Shown: piece after piece, positions 1-8,758 of the stretch | How positions within the stretch are numbered: position 1 is the stretch's first letter | Layout: every line of letters begins with the position of its first letter | Source of the DNA: an uncultured Bacilli bacterium | Lineage (GTDB): Bacteria > Bacillota_I > Bacilli_A > RF39 > UBA660 | Length of the DNA: 50,219 bases | NCBI GenBank assembly: GCA_934095845.1 | Contig: CAKOKS010000007.1 | Location: 1-50,219 of the forward strand | Direction: 5' to 3' | Translations under genes and position numbers: made by a program | The notes under the pieces: model-generated | The model's input: the letters and a program-made list of their open reading frames with translations, nothing else | What the model was told of the DNA's origin: nothing | The model's database searches: none

Positions 1-41
1 ACCTTACATCTCAATTATATAACATTTCTTTTTAAATAAAA

Positions 42-75
42 AGACTATTAACAAAATTTCTTTTGTCAACAGTCT
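42..75 (-). terminator. Possible minus-strand hairpin terminator
   Basis: Bases 42-56 pair with 61-75 around a 4-base loop. Read on the minus strand, the two mismatches become G-U pairs, giving a 15-bp stem followed by a T run (plus-strand A run 38-42). No minus-strand gene precedes it, so the role is unclear. It may back up the neighbouring plus-strand terminator. Confidence 0.35.
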
Positions 76-76
76 G

Positions 77-107
77 AGATTGTAAAGTATTACAATCTTT
101 TTTATTT
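77..107 (+). terminator. Intrinsic terminator of the gene upstream of the window
   Basis: A perfect 9-bp stem (77-85 with 90-98) with an AGTA loop is followed by a T-rich tract. It lies before the promoter at 123-151, so it probably ends the transcript arriving from outside the window. In relatives that would be the rplJ-rplL operon (inference from B. subtilis gene order). Confidence 0.75.
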
Positions 108-122
108 TATCCTTTTTTCTTA

Positions 123-151
123 TTGTGAATAATTTCTAATTTTGATATAAT
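123..151 (+). promoter_or_regulatory. SigA-type promoter for the methyltransferase-rpoBC unit
   Basis: TTGTGA at 123-128, a 17-base spacer and a perfect TATAAT at 146-151. The predicted start near 158 leaves a short leader before the AGGGGA ribosome site. Confidence 0.65.
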
Positions 152-175
152 AAATGCATCAGTTAGGGGAATCTT

Positions 176-772
176 ATGGAACATTACTTTACTAATAATA
201 GTAAGTTAAAAAGTGAATTTAGAAATGTATATCTACATATTTTTGAAGACAAGATAGAATTTATAAGTGATTTAGGTGTATTTTCTAAAGATAAAGTTGA
301 TTATGGATCAAAACTTTTAATAGAAACATTTTTAAAAGATAATGAAAATTATGAAAGTGTATTAGATTTAGGATGTGGGTATGGAGTTATTGGACTCACA
401 GTTGCAAAATATAAAAGTGCTTCTGTAACTCTTGCGGATGTCAATAAGCGAGCACTTCATTTAACAGAAATGAATGCTAAAAGATTAAAACTAGATGTTA
501 ACATTCTTGAATCTAATATATATGAAAATATAAATGATACTTTTGATGTTATTATAACTAATCCGCCTATTAGGGCTGGAAAATCTGTTATTACAGAATT
601 CATTATGGGAGCTAGTAAACACTTAAATGAAGATGGAAGTCTTTATATAGTTATGCGTAAAGACCAAGGTGCTAAAAGCATGATGGAGACTATGAAAAGT
701 ATATATAATGTAAATATATTAGAAAAAAGTAAAGGTTTTTATATAATTAAAGCAAAACTTATTGACAACTAA
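176..772 (+). CDS. Class I SAM-dependent methyltransferase, RsmC/YbxB-like
   Basis: Predicted rRNA guanine-N2 methyltransferase of the RsmC family in its short, single-domain form (198 aa), as in B. subtilis YbxB. Visible motifs are the SAM-binding VLDLGCGYGVIG (about residues 62-73), the acidic loop LADVNKRAL, and the catalytic NPPIRAGK (about 131-138), typical of N-methyltransferases acting on exocyclic amines. AGGGGA sits 5 bases before the ATG. It has its own promoter and directly precedes rpoB, the same position ybxB holds in Bacillus. The exact target base cannot be read from sequence; RsmC acts on G1207 of 16S rRNA. Confidence 0.85.
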   Translation: MEHYFTNNSKLKSEFRNVYLHIFEDKIEFISDLGVFSKDKVDYGSKLLIETFLKDNENYESVLDLGCGYGVIGLTVAKYKSASVTLADVNKRALHLTEMNAKRLKLDVNILESNIYENINDTFDVIITNPPIRAGKSVITEFIMGASKHLNEDGSLYIVMRKDQGAKSMMETMKSIYNVNILEKSKGFYIIKAKLIDN

Positions 773-862
773 ATGATTTGCTGATAAAATTTTAAATTGG
801 TGGCGAATACTCCTTTTTGCGTGTAGAAGCTAAAAAAATTACTATAGTATTGGGGTGAAATG

Positions 863-3800
863 ATGGCATACAAAGTTCAAAAATTTGGTGACCATAGAGA
901 AAGAAGATCTTTCTCAAAAACTACTAACGCCTTGGCATTGACTGACTTGTTAGAAATTCAAAAGAAAAGTTATGACTGGTTCTTAACTGAAGGAATTGAT
1001 GAAGTATTCAAAGATATATTCCCAGTAGAATCATTCACAGGAAAGGTATCACTTGAATTTGACTCATATTCATTTGATGAACCTAGATATGGAGTAAAGG
1101 AATCTAAAGAAAGAATGGTTACTTACTCAGCTCCGTTGAAAGTTCAAGCTAGAGTATTCATTCATGAAACAGGAGAAGTTAAAGAACAAGAAATCTTCTT
1201 AGGTGACATGCCAATGATGACTGATGCAGGAACATTTATCATTAATGGTGTAGAAAGGGTAATCGTATCTCAATTGGTAAGAAGTCCTTCAATCTATTTC
1301 AAAAGAGAAATTGATAAAAATGGACGCCCAGTTGTTTCTGGAGAAATTATTCCAAATAAAGGTACATGGTTAGAATTTGAACTTGATGCTCGTGATGTAG
1401 TATATGTTCGTATAGATAGAACTAGAAAAGTTACTATTACAACATTATTACGTGCTTTAGGTTTATCTAGTGATGAAGAAATTCTAGAAGTATTTGGTGA
1501 AGATAATCAATTCATTAAAAATACATTAGAAAAAGATTCAACTAAGAATACTGATGAAGCCTTAATTGAAATATATGAAAAATTACGTCCAGGAGAACCT
1601 GCAACACTTGAATCTGCAAAGAATCAAATGATTACAAGATTCTTCGATAAGTTCCGTTATGACTTAGCTAAAGTTGGACGTTATAAATTTAATAAAAAAC
1701 TAAATGTCTTAGATAGACTTTTAGGAATGAAACTAGCAGAAGATATTAAAGTTGATAAACAAGTTATATGTGAAAAAGGTACAATAGTAGATAAAACAAT
1801 TCTTGAAACATTAAGACCTATATTTGCCGATGGTTATAATGTAAAAGAAATTAAAATTAATGAAGAACTTGATCAATATGATAAAGTTCAAACAGTAAAA
1901 GTATATGACAAAAAGAATGAAAATAGAGTAATTACTATAATTGGTAATGATCAATCAATCGATTCTAGAAGACTTACTATAAGTGATGTTTATGGTGCAG
2001 TAAGTTATTATTTAGACTTACTTGATGGATTCGGAAATGTTGATGAAATCGACCATTTAGGAAATAGACGTGTAAGACAAGTTGGTGAATTAATTCAAAA
2101 TCAATTCAAAACTGGTATTGCTCGTATGGAAAGAGTTATTCGTGAAAGAATGACTACTCAAGAATTAGATCAAATTACTCCAAAAACATTAATCAACATA
2201 AGACCAGTTACAGCAGCTATGAAAGAATTCTTTGGTTCAAGTCAATTATCAAAATTCATGGATCAAATTAATCCAATAGCTGAGTTAACAGATAAACGTC
2301 GTTTAAGTTCTTTAGGACCTGGTGGTTTGTCTCGTGATAGAGCTGGAATGGACGTTCGTGACGTTAACGTATCACACTACGGAAGAATTTGTCCAATTGA
2401 ATCTCCAGAAGGTGCAAACATTGGTCTTATCACATCTTTAGCAAGTTATGCTAAGATTAATGAATATGGATTTATAATGACTCCATATAGAAAAGTTGTT
2501 GATAAACATGTTACTGATGAAATAGTTTATTTAACTGCCGATGAAGAAGCAGACTATTACATTGGACAAGCAACTATTGAAATGGATGAAAATAATAATT
2601 TAACAAGTGATGAAAACGCATGTCGTTTAAATGGTGATAACGTTTATGCTAAAGCAAGTCAAATTAATTTTATTGATGTTGCCCCAAGTCAAATCGTTTC
2701 TATCACTACAAGTATTATTCCATTCTTGGATCACGATGATGCAACTCGTGCCCTAATGGGTTCAAACATGCAACGTCAAGCAGTTCCTCTACTTAGAACA
2801 GAAGCTCCATTAATTGGAACAGGTGTTGAATATATTGCTGCAAGAGATTCGGGATCAACAATTGTTTGTAAAGCAGATGGTGTAGTTGAATATGCTGATG
2901 CTAAGAAGATAGTTGTTAAAACTCAAAAAGATAAAGATGTATATTATTTAGCAAATTTTGAAAGAAGTAATGCTGAAAGTTGTATAAATCATTCTCCAAT
3001 AGTAAATATCGGTGATAAAGTACATAAAGGAGAAGTTATTGCTGATGGACCTTCAACAGATAAAGGAGAATTAGCATTAGGTAAAAACATGGTTGTAGCA
3101 TTCATGACATGTAATGGATATAACTATGAGGATGCCGTTGTATTAAATGAAAGATTAGTTAAAGATGATGTTTATACATCTCTACATATTGAACACTATG
3201 ATATAGACTGTCGTGATACTAAGCTTGGACCAGAAGAGATTACTCGTGATATTCCAAACGTTGGTGAAGAAGCAAGACGTAATCTTGATGCTGAAGGTAT
3301 TATTAGAATTGGTACTGAAGTACATGAAGGAGATATTCTAGTTGGTAAAGTTACTCCAAAAGGTGTTCAAGAATTAACTTCAGAAGAAAAATTATTACAT
3401 GCAATATTCGGAGAAAAAACTCGTGAAGTAAGAGATACTTCTTTAAGAGTTGCTCATGGAGCTGATGGTATTGTTCATGATGTAAAAGTATATACAAAAG
3501 AAAACAGTGATGAACTTCCTGCTGGTGTATCTAAAGTTGTAAGAATTTACATAGTTCAAAAACGTAAGATTCAAGTAGGAGATAAGATGTCTGGACGTCA
3601 TGGTAATAAAGGTGTTGTTTCATTAATATTACCAGAAGAGGATATGCCTTACATGCCAGATGGAAGACCTGTAGATGTAGTATTAAATCCACAAGGTGTT
3701 CCAAGCCGTATGAATTTAGGACAAATCCTAGAATTACATTTAGGTATGGCTGCTAAAAAATTAGGTGTACATGTTGCAACTCCAGTATTTGATGGAGCAA

Positions 3801-4495
3801 CAATTGATGAAATCTATGAAATGATGGATGAAGCTGGAATGGATCATGATGGTAAAACTGTCCTATATGATGGTAAAACTGGTGAACCATTCGAAAACAG
3901 AGTATCTGTTGGTGTCATGTATATGATTAAACTTCACCACATGGTAGATGATAAACTACATGCTCGTTCAACTGGACCATACAGTTTAGTTACTCAACAA
4001 CCTTTAGGTGGTAAAGCACAATTTGGTGGTCAAAGATTCGGAGAAATGGAAGTTTGGGCACTATATGCATATGGTGCAAGTCATGTTCTACAAGAAATTA
4101 TGACAGTTAAATCAGATGATGTAACTGGACGTGTTAAAGTATATGAAGCTTTAGTTAAAGGTAAACCAATAACAACTGCAGGAGTTCCAGAAAGTTTCAG
4201 AGTATTAATTAAAGAGTTCCAAGCTCTAGGATTAAATATTGAAATGATTGATTATGATGATAAGATTCATGATTTAAGAGAACTTGAAGCTGACGATGAA
4301 GATGGTGAAGCATTAACTATTGATGAAATAGATATTAATACTGGTGAGGTTAAAAATAAAACTAATCAAGTAGAAGAACCAGTAGAAGAAGAAACTGACG
4401 AATTTGAAAATGAAGACGAAGAATTCGACGAAAATGAACCTAGTATCGATGATATTATGGCTCTAGAAAATGGTTTTGAAGGAGGGGAAGAATAA
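863..4495 (+). CDS. rpoB: DNA-directed RNA polymerase subunit beta
   Basis: The beta subunit forms half of the RNA polymerase active cleft. At 1210 aa it has the normal Firmicutes length and is collinear throughout. It contains the rifampicin-region core (SSQLSKFMDQINPIAELTDKR at about 453-473, a one-base-rich landmark) and the conserved SHYGRICPIESPEGANIGL segment, plus GDKMSGRHGNKG near residue 910. The C-terminus carries a long acidic tail after the last conserved block. Two ATGs stand in tandem (860 and 863). GGGGTGA at 852-858 lies only 1 base before the first and is better spaced for the second, so 863 is chosen. Its TAA overlaps the rpoC ATG by one base, implying translational coupling. 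Confidence 0.98.
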   Translation: MAYKVQKFGDHRERRSFSKTTNALALTDLLEIQKKSYDWFLTEGIDEVFKDIFPVESFTGKVSLEFDSYSFDEPRYGVKESKERMVTYSAPLKVQARVFIHETGEVKEQEIFLGDMPMMTDAGTFIINGVERVIVSQLVRSPSIYFKREIDKNGRPVVSGEIIPNKGTWLEFELDARDVVYVRIDRTRKVTITTLLRALGLSSDEEILEVFGEDNQFIKNTLEKDSTKNTDEALIEIYEKLRPGEPATLESAKNQMITRFFDKFRYDLAKVGRYKFNKKLNVLDRLLGMKLAEDIKVDKQVICEKGTIVDKTILETLRPIFADGYNVKEIKINEELDQYDKVQTVKVYDKKNENRVITIIGNDQSIDSRRLTISDVYGAVSYYLDLLDGFGNVDEIDHLGNRRVRQVGELIQNQFKTGIARMERVIRERMTTQELDQITPKTLINIRPVTAAMKEFFGSSQLSKFMDQINPIAELTDKRRLSSLGPGGLSRDRAGMDVRDVNVSHYGRICPIESPEGANIGLITSLASYAKINEYGFIMTPYRKVVDKHVTDEIVYLTADEEADYYIGQATIEMDENNNLTSDENACRLNGDNVYAKASQINFIDVAPSQIVSITTSIIPFLDHDDATRALMGSNMQRQAVPLLRTEAPLIGTGVEYIAARDSGSTIVCKADGVVEYADAKKIVVKTQKDKDVYYLANFERSNAESCINHSPIVNIGDKVHKGEVIADGPSTDKGELALGKNMVVAFMTCNGYNYEDAVVLNERLVKDDVYTSLHIEHYDIDCRDTKLGPEEITRDIPNVGEEARRNLDAEGIIRIGTEVHEGDILVGKVTPKGVQELTSEEKLLHAIFGEKTREVRDTSLRVAHGADGIVHDVKVYTKENSDELPAGVSKVVRIYIVQKRKIQVGDKMSGRHGNKGVVSLILPEEDMPYMPDGRPVDVVLNPQGVPSRMNLGQILELHLGMAAKKLGVHVATPVFDGATIDEIYEMMDEAGMDHDGKTVLYDGKTGEPFENRVSVGVMYMIKLHHMVDDKLHARSTGPYSLVTQQPLGGKAQFGGQRFGEMEVWALYAYGASHVLQEIMTVKSDDVTGRVKVYEALVKGKPITTAGVPESFRVLIKEFQALGLNIEMIDYDDKIHDLRELEADDEDGEALTIDEIDINTGEVKNKTNQVEEPVEEETDEFENEDEEFDENEPSIDDIMALENGFEGGEE

Positions 4496-7400
4496 TGTTA
4501 GAAGTTAACAACATTAAAGGTATAAAAATTAGTATTGCTAGCCCTGAGAAAATAAGAGAATGGTCTTATGGTGAAGTTAAAAAACCAGAAACTATAAACT
4601 ATCGTACTTTAAAACCAGAAAGAGATGGACTATTCTGTGAAAAAATCTTTGGACCAAGTAAAGATTATGAATGTTCATGTGGTAAATACAAAAGATTAAG
4701 ATATAAAAATGTAATATGTGATAGATGTGGAGTAGAAGTTACTAAGTCTAAAGTACGTCGTGAACGTATGGGACATATAGAGCTTGCTTCTCCTTGCTCT
4801 CATATTTGGTTCTTTAAAGGTGTACCTTCAAAAATGGGTCTTGTTCTAGATATGTCTCCAAGAGATCTAGAAGAAGTACTATATTTCGTAAGTTATGTAG
4901 TTATTAATCCAGGAAATGCACCTCTAGAAAAGAAACAAACTTTATCTGATAAAGAATATCGCGCTTACTATGAAAAATATGGAAATGGTTTTGAAGTAGG
5001 TATGGGTGCTGAAGCTATCAAAAAACTTTTACAAGAAGTAGATGTTGATAAAGAAGTAGAAGCATTAAAAGAAGAATTAAATGGCGCTACAGGACAAAAG
5101 AGAATTCGTTTAGGTAAACGTCTTGATTGTTTAGTAGCATTCCAAGAAAGCGGTAATAAACCTGAATGGATGATACTAGATGCTATTCCAGTAATTCCAC
5201 CAGATTTAAGACCAATGATTCAACTTGATGGTGGTAGATTTGCTACATCTGATTTAAATGATTTATATAGAAGAATTATTAATAGAAATAATCGTTTGAA
5301 AAAATTACTTGAATTAGGTGCTCCATCAATAATCGTTCAAAACGAAAAACGTATGTTACAAGAAGCAGTAGATACATTATTTGATAATGGTAGACGTGGT
5401 AGAAGTGTTACAGCTGCATCAAGTCGTCCATTAAAATCGTTATCTAGTATGCTTAAAGGTAAACAAGGACGTTTCCGTCAAAACTTATTAGGTAAACGTG
5501 TTGACTACTCTGGTCGTTCAGTTATCGTTGTTGGACCAAGCTTAAAGATGTATCAATGTGGTATACCTAAAGAAATGGCTCTTGAATTATTTAAACCACA
5601 TGTAATTAATGGTTTAGTTAATGCAGGACTTGCTCACAATATTAAAGGAGCTAAAAAATTAATTGATAATAGAGATGACTGTGTTTGGGACATCGTTGAA
5701 GATGTTATTACTGAACATCCTGTAATGTTAAACCGTGCACCAACTTTACATAGATTAGGTATTCAAGCATTCGAACCTAAACTAGTTGGTGGAAAAGCTA
5801 TTCGTTTACACCCACTTGTATGTACAGCATTTAACGCTGACTTCGATGGAGACCAAATGGCAGTACACGTTCCACTTTCAGAAGAAGCAAAAGCAGAAGC
5901 TAGAATTCTTATGTTAGGTGCTAACAACATCTTAAAACCATCTGATGGTAAACCAATTGTTACACCAGGACAAGATATGGTTTTAGGTAACTATTATCTA
6001 ACAATGGAAAAAGCTGGAGAAGAGCATGAAGGTAAAGTATACAAAAACGAAGATGAAGCTTTAATGGCTTATGAAAGAAAAGAGGTTACTTTACATACAA
6101 GAATTGCTATTCCAGTAAGAAGCTTTAAATATAAATTATTCTTAGATGATGTTCAAGATAAATATTTAGTAACTACAGTAGGTAAGATTAAATTTAATCA
6201 AATTCTACCAGATACTTTCCAATATTTAGCTGAACCTACTAAGGAAAATATTGAAGGAATTACTCCAATGAACTATTTTTTGGATCAAGGTGTTAATATT
6301 CCAGAAGAAATAAGTAAAATGCCACTTGCTAAACCATTTGGTAAAAAAGACTTACAAAAAGTAATTGCTCAAGTATTTAAACGTTTCAAAACAACTGAAA
6401 CATCAATAATGCTTGATAAATTAAAAGACTTAGGATTTAAGTTCTCAACTATAGCAGGTATCACATTCTCAATGTCAGATATCGTTGTATCTGCTCATAA
6501 ACAAGAGTATTTAAAAGAAGGTCATGATAAAGTTGAACAAATCAACAAACAATATAAACGTGGTTTAATAACTGATGAAGAAAGACATAATTCAGTATGT
6601 GATGTATGGAACAGCGTACAAGATAAGGTTCACGGTGAACTTGCAAGTATTGCCAAAGAACAAATTGATAACCCAATATTCATGATGATGAACTCTGGTG
6701 CCCGTGGTTCTGTTGGACAATTCGGTCAAATGGCAGGAATGTCAGGACTAATGGCTAAACCAGATGGAACAGTTTCTGAAGTTCCAATAACTTCATCACT
6801 TGTTGAAGGTCGTAAAGTTAATGAGTTCTTCTTAAATACACATGGTGCTCGTAAAGGATCTGCCGATACAGCATTGCGTACTGCCGATTCAGGTTACTTA
6901 ACAAGAAGACTTGTTGATGTTGCTCAAGATATAATTGTAAAAGAGTCAGATTGTGGATGCTTATCTGGTTTAGTTGTATCTGATTTAGTAGATGATAAAG
7001 ATGGATCAGTAATTGAAGGTTTAGTTGATCGTATTACTGGTAGATATACTGCTAAAAAAATAATCAATCCAGAAACAAAAGAAACAATCGTTGATAAAAA
7101 TGAACTAATTACAGAATCAATTGCTGCTAAGATTATTAAAGCAGGAATTAAAGAAGTTGAAATTCGTAGTGCTCTAACATGTACAGCTGAAAATGGTGTA
7201 TGTCAAAAATGTTATGGTGTTAACTTAGCTACTGGTAACTTAGTTGAAACTGGTGAAGCTGTAGGTATTATGGCTGCTCAATCAATTGGTGAGCCAGGTA
7301 CTCAGTTAACAATGCGTACATTCCATTCAGGTGGTGCTGCCCATGGTGGAGATGCTGATATTACTCAAGGTCTTCCAAGAGTAGAAGAGTTATTCGAAGC

Positions 7401-8202
7401 CCGTAATCCAAAAGGAAAAGCTACGATTGCTGAAATCAATGGTAAAGTTACTAATATTGAAGATGCTAATGGAAAATGGAAAGTTACAATTACAAATGAT
7501 GTTGAATCTAGAGAACATACTACAACTTATGAAGCAAAATTAGTTGTAGAAGTTGGAACTGAAGTAGTTGCTGGACAAAAACTTACTCAAGGAGCTATTA
7601 GTCCAAAAGAATTACTTGCTGTAACTGACCCAATAACAACTCAAAACTATATCTTAAAAGAAATCTTAAAAGTATATAAATCTCAAGGTGTTGATATTTC
7701 AGATAAACACGTTGAAATCATTGCAAGCAGAATGATTAATAAGATGAGAGTAGTTGATGAAGGAGATTCTGACTTAGTTGCAGGATTAACTGTATCAATG
7801 AAAGAATTTGCCGATAGAAATAAACCAGTTATCTTATCTGGTGGTGTACCAGCTACTGGTAGACCAGTAATCTTAGGTATAACTAAGAGTGCTCTTGAAA
7901 CTGATTCATTCTTATCTGCTGCATCATTCCAAGAAACTACAAGAGTATTAACTGATGCTGCTATTAAAGGTAAAGTTGATTACTTAAAAGGATTAAAAGA
8001 AAATGTTATCCTTGGAAAACTTATCCCCGCAGGTACTGGTGCTAAACAATATTCTGATATAGATATTGCTCTTGAAAAAGACTTCTTATCAGATGATGCT
8101 AGTGAAGTATTAGAAGATCAATTCTTAGATGACGATACTGAAGAAATCAAAGAAGAATTAGTAGTTGTTGATGAAGACAAAAATGAAGAAGAAGCTGAAT
8201 AG
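4495..8202 (+). CDS. rpoC: DNA-directed RNA polymerase subunit beta'
   Basis: The catalytic beta' subunit, 1235 aa. The N-terminal zinc ribbon (CSCGKYKRLRYK and CDRCGVEV), the magnesium-binding NADFDGD at residues 447-453, and the second zinc site (CGC... CTAENGVCQKCYG) are all present. So is the trigger-loop region with GEAVGIMAAQSIGEPGTQL. The ATG overlaps the rpoB stop as TAATG, and GGAGGGGAAG inside the rpoB end is its ribosome site. The acidic C-terminal extension is rich in D and E. A hairpin overlapping the last codons ends the unit. Confidence 0.98.
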   Translation: MLEVNNIKGIKISIASPEKIREWSYGEVKKPETINYRTLKPERDGLFCEKIFGPSKDYECSCGKYKRLRYKNVICDRCGVEVTKSKVRRERMGHIELASPCSHIWFFKGVPSKMGLVLDMSPRDLEEVLYFVSYVVINPGNAPLEKKQTLSDKEYRAYYEKYGNGFEVGMGAEAIKKLLQEVDVDKEVEALKEELNGATGQKRIRLGKRLDCLVAFQESGNKPEWMILDAIPVIPPDLRPMIQLDGGRFATSDLNDLYRRIINRNNRLKKLLELGAPSIIVQNEKRMLQEAVDTLFDNGRRGRSVTAASSRPLKSLSSMLKGKQGRFRQNLLGKRVDYSGRSVIVVGPSLKMYQCGIPKEMALELFKPHVINGLVNAGLAHNIKGAKKLIDNRDDCVWDIVEDVITEHPVMLNRAPTLHRLGIQAFEPKLVGGKAIRLHPLVCTAFNADFDGDQMAVHVPLSEEAKAEARILMLGANNILKPSDGKPIVTPGQDMVLGNYYLTMEKAGEEHEGKVYKNEDEALMAYERKEVTLHTRIAIPVRSFKYKLFLDDVQDKYLVTTVGKIKFNQILPDTFQYLAEPTKENIEGITPMNYFLDQGVNIPEEISKMPLAKPFGKKDLQKVIAQVFKRFKTTETSIMLDKLKDLGFKFSTIAGITFSMSDIVVSAHKQEYLKEGHDKVEQINKQYKRGLITDEERHNSVCDVWNSVQDKVHGELASIAKEQIDNPIFMMMNSGARGSVGQFGQMAGMSGLMAKPDGTVSEVPITSSLVEGRKVNEFFLNTHGARKGSADTALRTADSGYLTRRLVDVAQDIIVKESDCGCLSGLVVSDLVDDKDGSVIEGLVDRITGRYTAKKIINPETKETIVDKNELITESIAAKIIKAGIKEVEIRSALTCTAENGVCQKCYGVNLATGNLVETGEAVGIMAAQSIGEPGTQLTMRTFHSGGAAHGGDADITQGLPRVEELFEARNPKGKATIAEINGKVTNIEDANGKWKVTITNDVESREHTTTYEAKLVVEVGTEVVAGQKLTQGAISPKELLAVTDPITTQNYILKEILKVYKSQGVDISDKHVEIIASRMINKMRVVDEGDSDLVAGLTVSMKEFADRNKPVILSGGVPATGRPVILGITKSALETDSFLSAASFQETTRVLTDAAIKGKVDYLKGLKENVILGKLIPAGTGAKQYSDIDIALEKDFLSDDASEVLEDQFLDDDTEEIKEELVVVDEDKNEEEAE

Positions 8203-8216
8203 TTTCTTCTTTTTTC
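8186..8216 (+). terminator. Terminator of rpoBC
   Basis: An AAGAAGAA-type arm inside the last rpoC codons pairs with TTCTTCTT just after the stop, followed by TTTTTTC. The antisense RNA promoter of the first toxin module begins at its downstream edge. Confidence 0.6.
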
Positions 8217-8245
8217 TTGCAAAATAAAGTGATATGTAGTAATAT
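8217..8245 (+). promoter_or_regulatory. Promoter of antisense RNA 1
   Basis: TTGCAA at 8217-8222, exactly 17 bases, then TAATAT at 8240-8245. The predicted start is near 8252. The same two boxes and spacing recur in copy 2. Confidence 0.75.
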
Positions 8246-8274
8246 GTATTTAGAGATGCAGTATTGCATACAAT

Positions 8275-8311
8275 AAAAAAAGGGAACATTCAGTTTTTGC
8301 TAGTTGAATGT
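8275..8311 (-). terminator. Terminator of toxin mRNA 1
   Basis: On the minus strand ACATTCA (from 8311) pairs with TGAATGT (to 8286) around a 12-base loop, followed by TCCC and seven T's (plus-strand A run 8275-8281). It sits inside the antisense RNA. Confidence 0.7.
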
Positions 8312-8333
8312 CTACCTATTATTATTTTGGTTG

Positions 8334-8369
8334 GACATTTAATTCTAATGAATTAAGTGTCATTTTTTT
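8334..8369 (+). terminator. Terminator of antisense RNA 1
   Basis: A 12-bp stem (8334-8345 with 8350-8361, one G-U pair) with a TAAT loop, then A and seven T's. The right arm overlaps the stop codon of the toxin gene on the other strand. Confidence 0.85.
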
Positions 8370-8452
8370 ATTGCTAAAACCAATAAGGTGGTAAGTAATA
8401 AAATGATAGCAATAAGTCTAAGAAACCTTAAAATAAAAGTTCTTGTTCTCAT
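8360..8452 (-). CDS. Putative type I toxin peptide 1 (30 aa, hydrophobic)
   Basis: A 30-residue peptide on the minus strand that begins MRTRTFILRFLRLI, continues as a membrane segment (about residues 13-27, rich in I and L) and ends AIKK. Arginines at 2, 4, 9 and 12 make the N-terminus strongly basic. GGAGAGGAGG (8462-8471) lies 9 bases before the ATG. A consensus-like promoter upstream, a hairpin masking the ribosome site, and a convergent antisense RNA over the 3' end all match type I toxins such as TxpA, BsrG and Fst. I recognise the class but not a named family. Toxicity is inferred. Confidence 0.8.
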   Translation of the reverse strand: MRTRTFILRFLRLIAIILLLTTLLVLAIKK

Positions 8453-8461
8453 TTTATCAAA

Positions 8462-8486
8462 CCTCCTCTCCATAAAAGAATAGAGG
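8462..8486 (-). promoter_or_regulatory. Hairpin masking the toxin 1 ribosome site
   Basis: In the toxin mRNA, CCTCT (plus-strand 8482-8486) pairs with AGAGG (8465-8469) within the GGAGAGGAGG ribosome site. This would limit translation until the leader is opened or processed. Confidence 0.6.
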
Positions 8487-8517
8487 TAGACACTCAACAA
8501 CTGATGTTCCTAAAGCA

Positions 8518-8546
8518 ATTGTAACAGTACATTGTAATAAAATCAA
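8518..8546 (-). promoter_or_regulatory. Promoter of toxin mRNA 1
   Basis: On the minus strand, TTGATT (8541-8546), 17 bases, then TACAAT (8518-8523). The predicted start is near 8511, giving an mRNA of about 237 nt. About 35 bases upstream of the -35 box are also conserved between the copies. Confidence 0.75.
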
Positions 8547-8599
8547 GAAAAACCGATACAACTGTTCGATTTTGAAAATCTGTATTAAAAATATTTTTC

Positions 8600-8628
8600 T
8601 TGCAAAATAAAGTCACATGTAGTAATAT
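8600..8628 (+). promoter_or_regulatory. Promoter of antisense RNA 2
   Basis: TTGCAA at 8600-8605, a 17-base spacer, TAATAT at 8623-8628: identical boxes to copy 1. Confidence 0.75.
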
Positions 8629-8634
8629 GTATTT

Positions 8635-8744
8635 AGAGATGCAATATTGCATACAATAAAAAAGGGAACATTCAGTACGCTAAGTTGAATGTCTACCCTA
8701 AAATTTGTGTTAGACACTTATCTTTGCAGATGAGTGTCATTTTT
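8635..8744 (+). ncRNA. Antisense RNA 2 (putative type I antitoxin)
   Basis: About 110 nt from the predicted start near 8635 to the terminator T run. The 5' hairpin is a perfect palindrome (ATGCAATATTGCAT). The A-to-G difference from copy 1 lies in the loop, so the structure is kept. It overlaps the 3' untranslated region of toxin mRNA 2 but, unlike copy 1, stops about 15 bases short of the toxin stop codon. Confidence 0.75.
8658..8692 (-). terminator. Terminator of toxin mRNA 2
   Basis: ACATTCA/TGAATGT stem on the minus strand (8686-8692 with 8668-8674), then TTCCC and six T's. Same design as copy 1 with a different loop sequence. Confidence 0.7.
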
Positions 8745-8748
8745 ATTT
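8713..8748 (+). terminator. Terminator of antisense RNA 2
   Basis: An 11-bp stem (8713-8723 with 8728-8738, one G-U pair) with a TTGC loop, then A and five T's. The stem sequence differs from copy 1 in the inner half but keeps full pairing, which is evidence of selection on structure. Confidence 0.85.
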
Positions 8749-8758
8749 ATAGGTGATG

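Larger units (their letters stand above)
8252..8369 (+). ncRNA. Antisense RNA 1 (putative type I antitoxin)
   Basis: About 118 nt, defined by the promoter at 8217-8245 and the terminator at 8334-8369. It starts with a small hairpin (ATGCA/TGCAT, 8256-8269). A second hairpin (8286-8311) and the terminator hairpin follow. It contains no credible reading frame with a ribosome site. It runs antisense to the last roughly 95 nt of the toxin mRNA, including the toxin stop codon. Such 3'-end overlap is the arrangement known for TxpA/RatA and BsrG/SR4 in Bacillus. The antitoxin role is inferred from this geometry. Confidence 0.75.
8211..8583. repeat. Tandem type I toxin-antitoxin module, copy 1
   Basis: First of two direct copies (second at 8594-8977). 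The outer blocks are nearly identical between copies: I count about 4 differences in some 80 bases at the antisense-promoter end and about 7 in some 103 at the toxin-promoter end. The middle, which holds the peptide gene, is unrelated. Each copy has two convergent promoters, two terminators and one tiny gene. Confidence 0.85.

Noticed and set aside
773..862. Possible structured leader before rpoB
   Set aside because: I found no stable hairpin or promoter; it is most likely an ordinary intergenic spacer in the methyltransferase-rpoB transcript.
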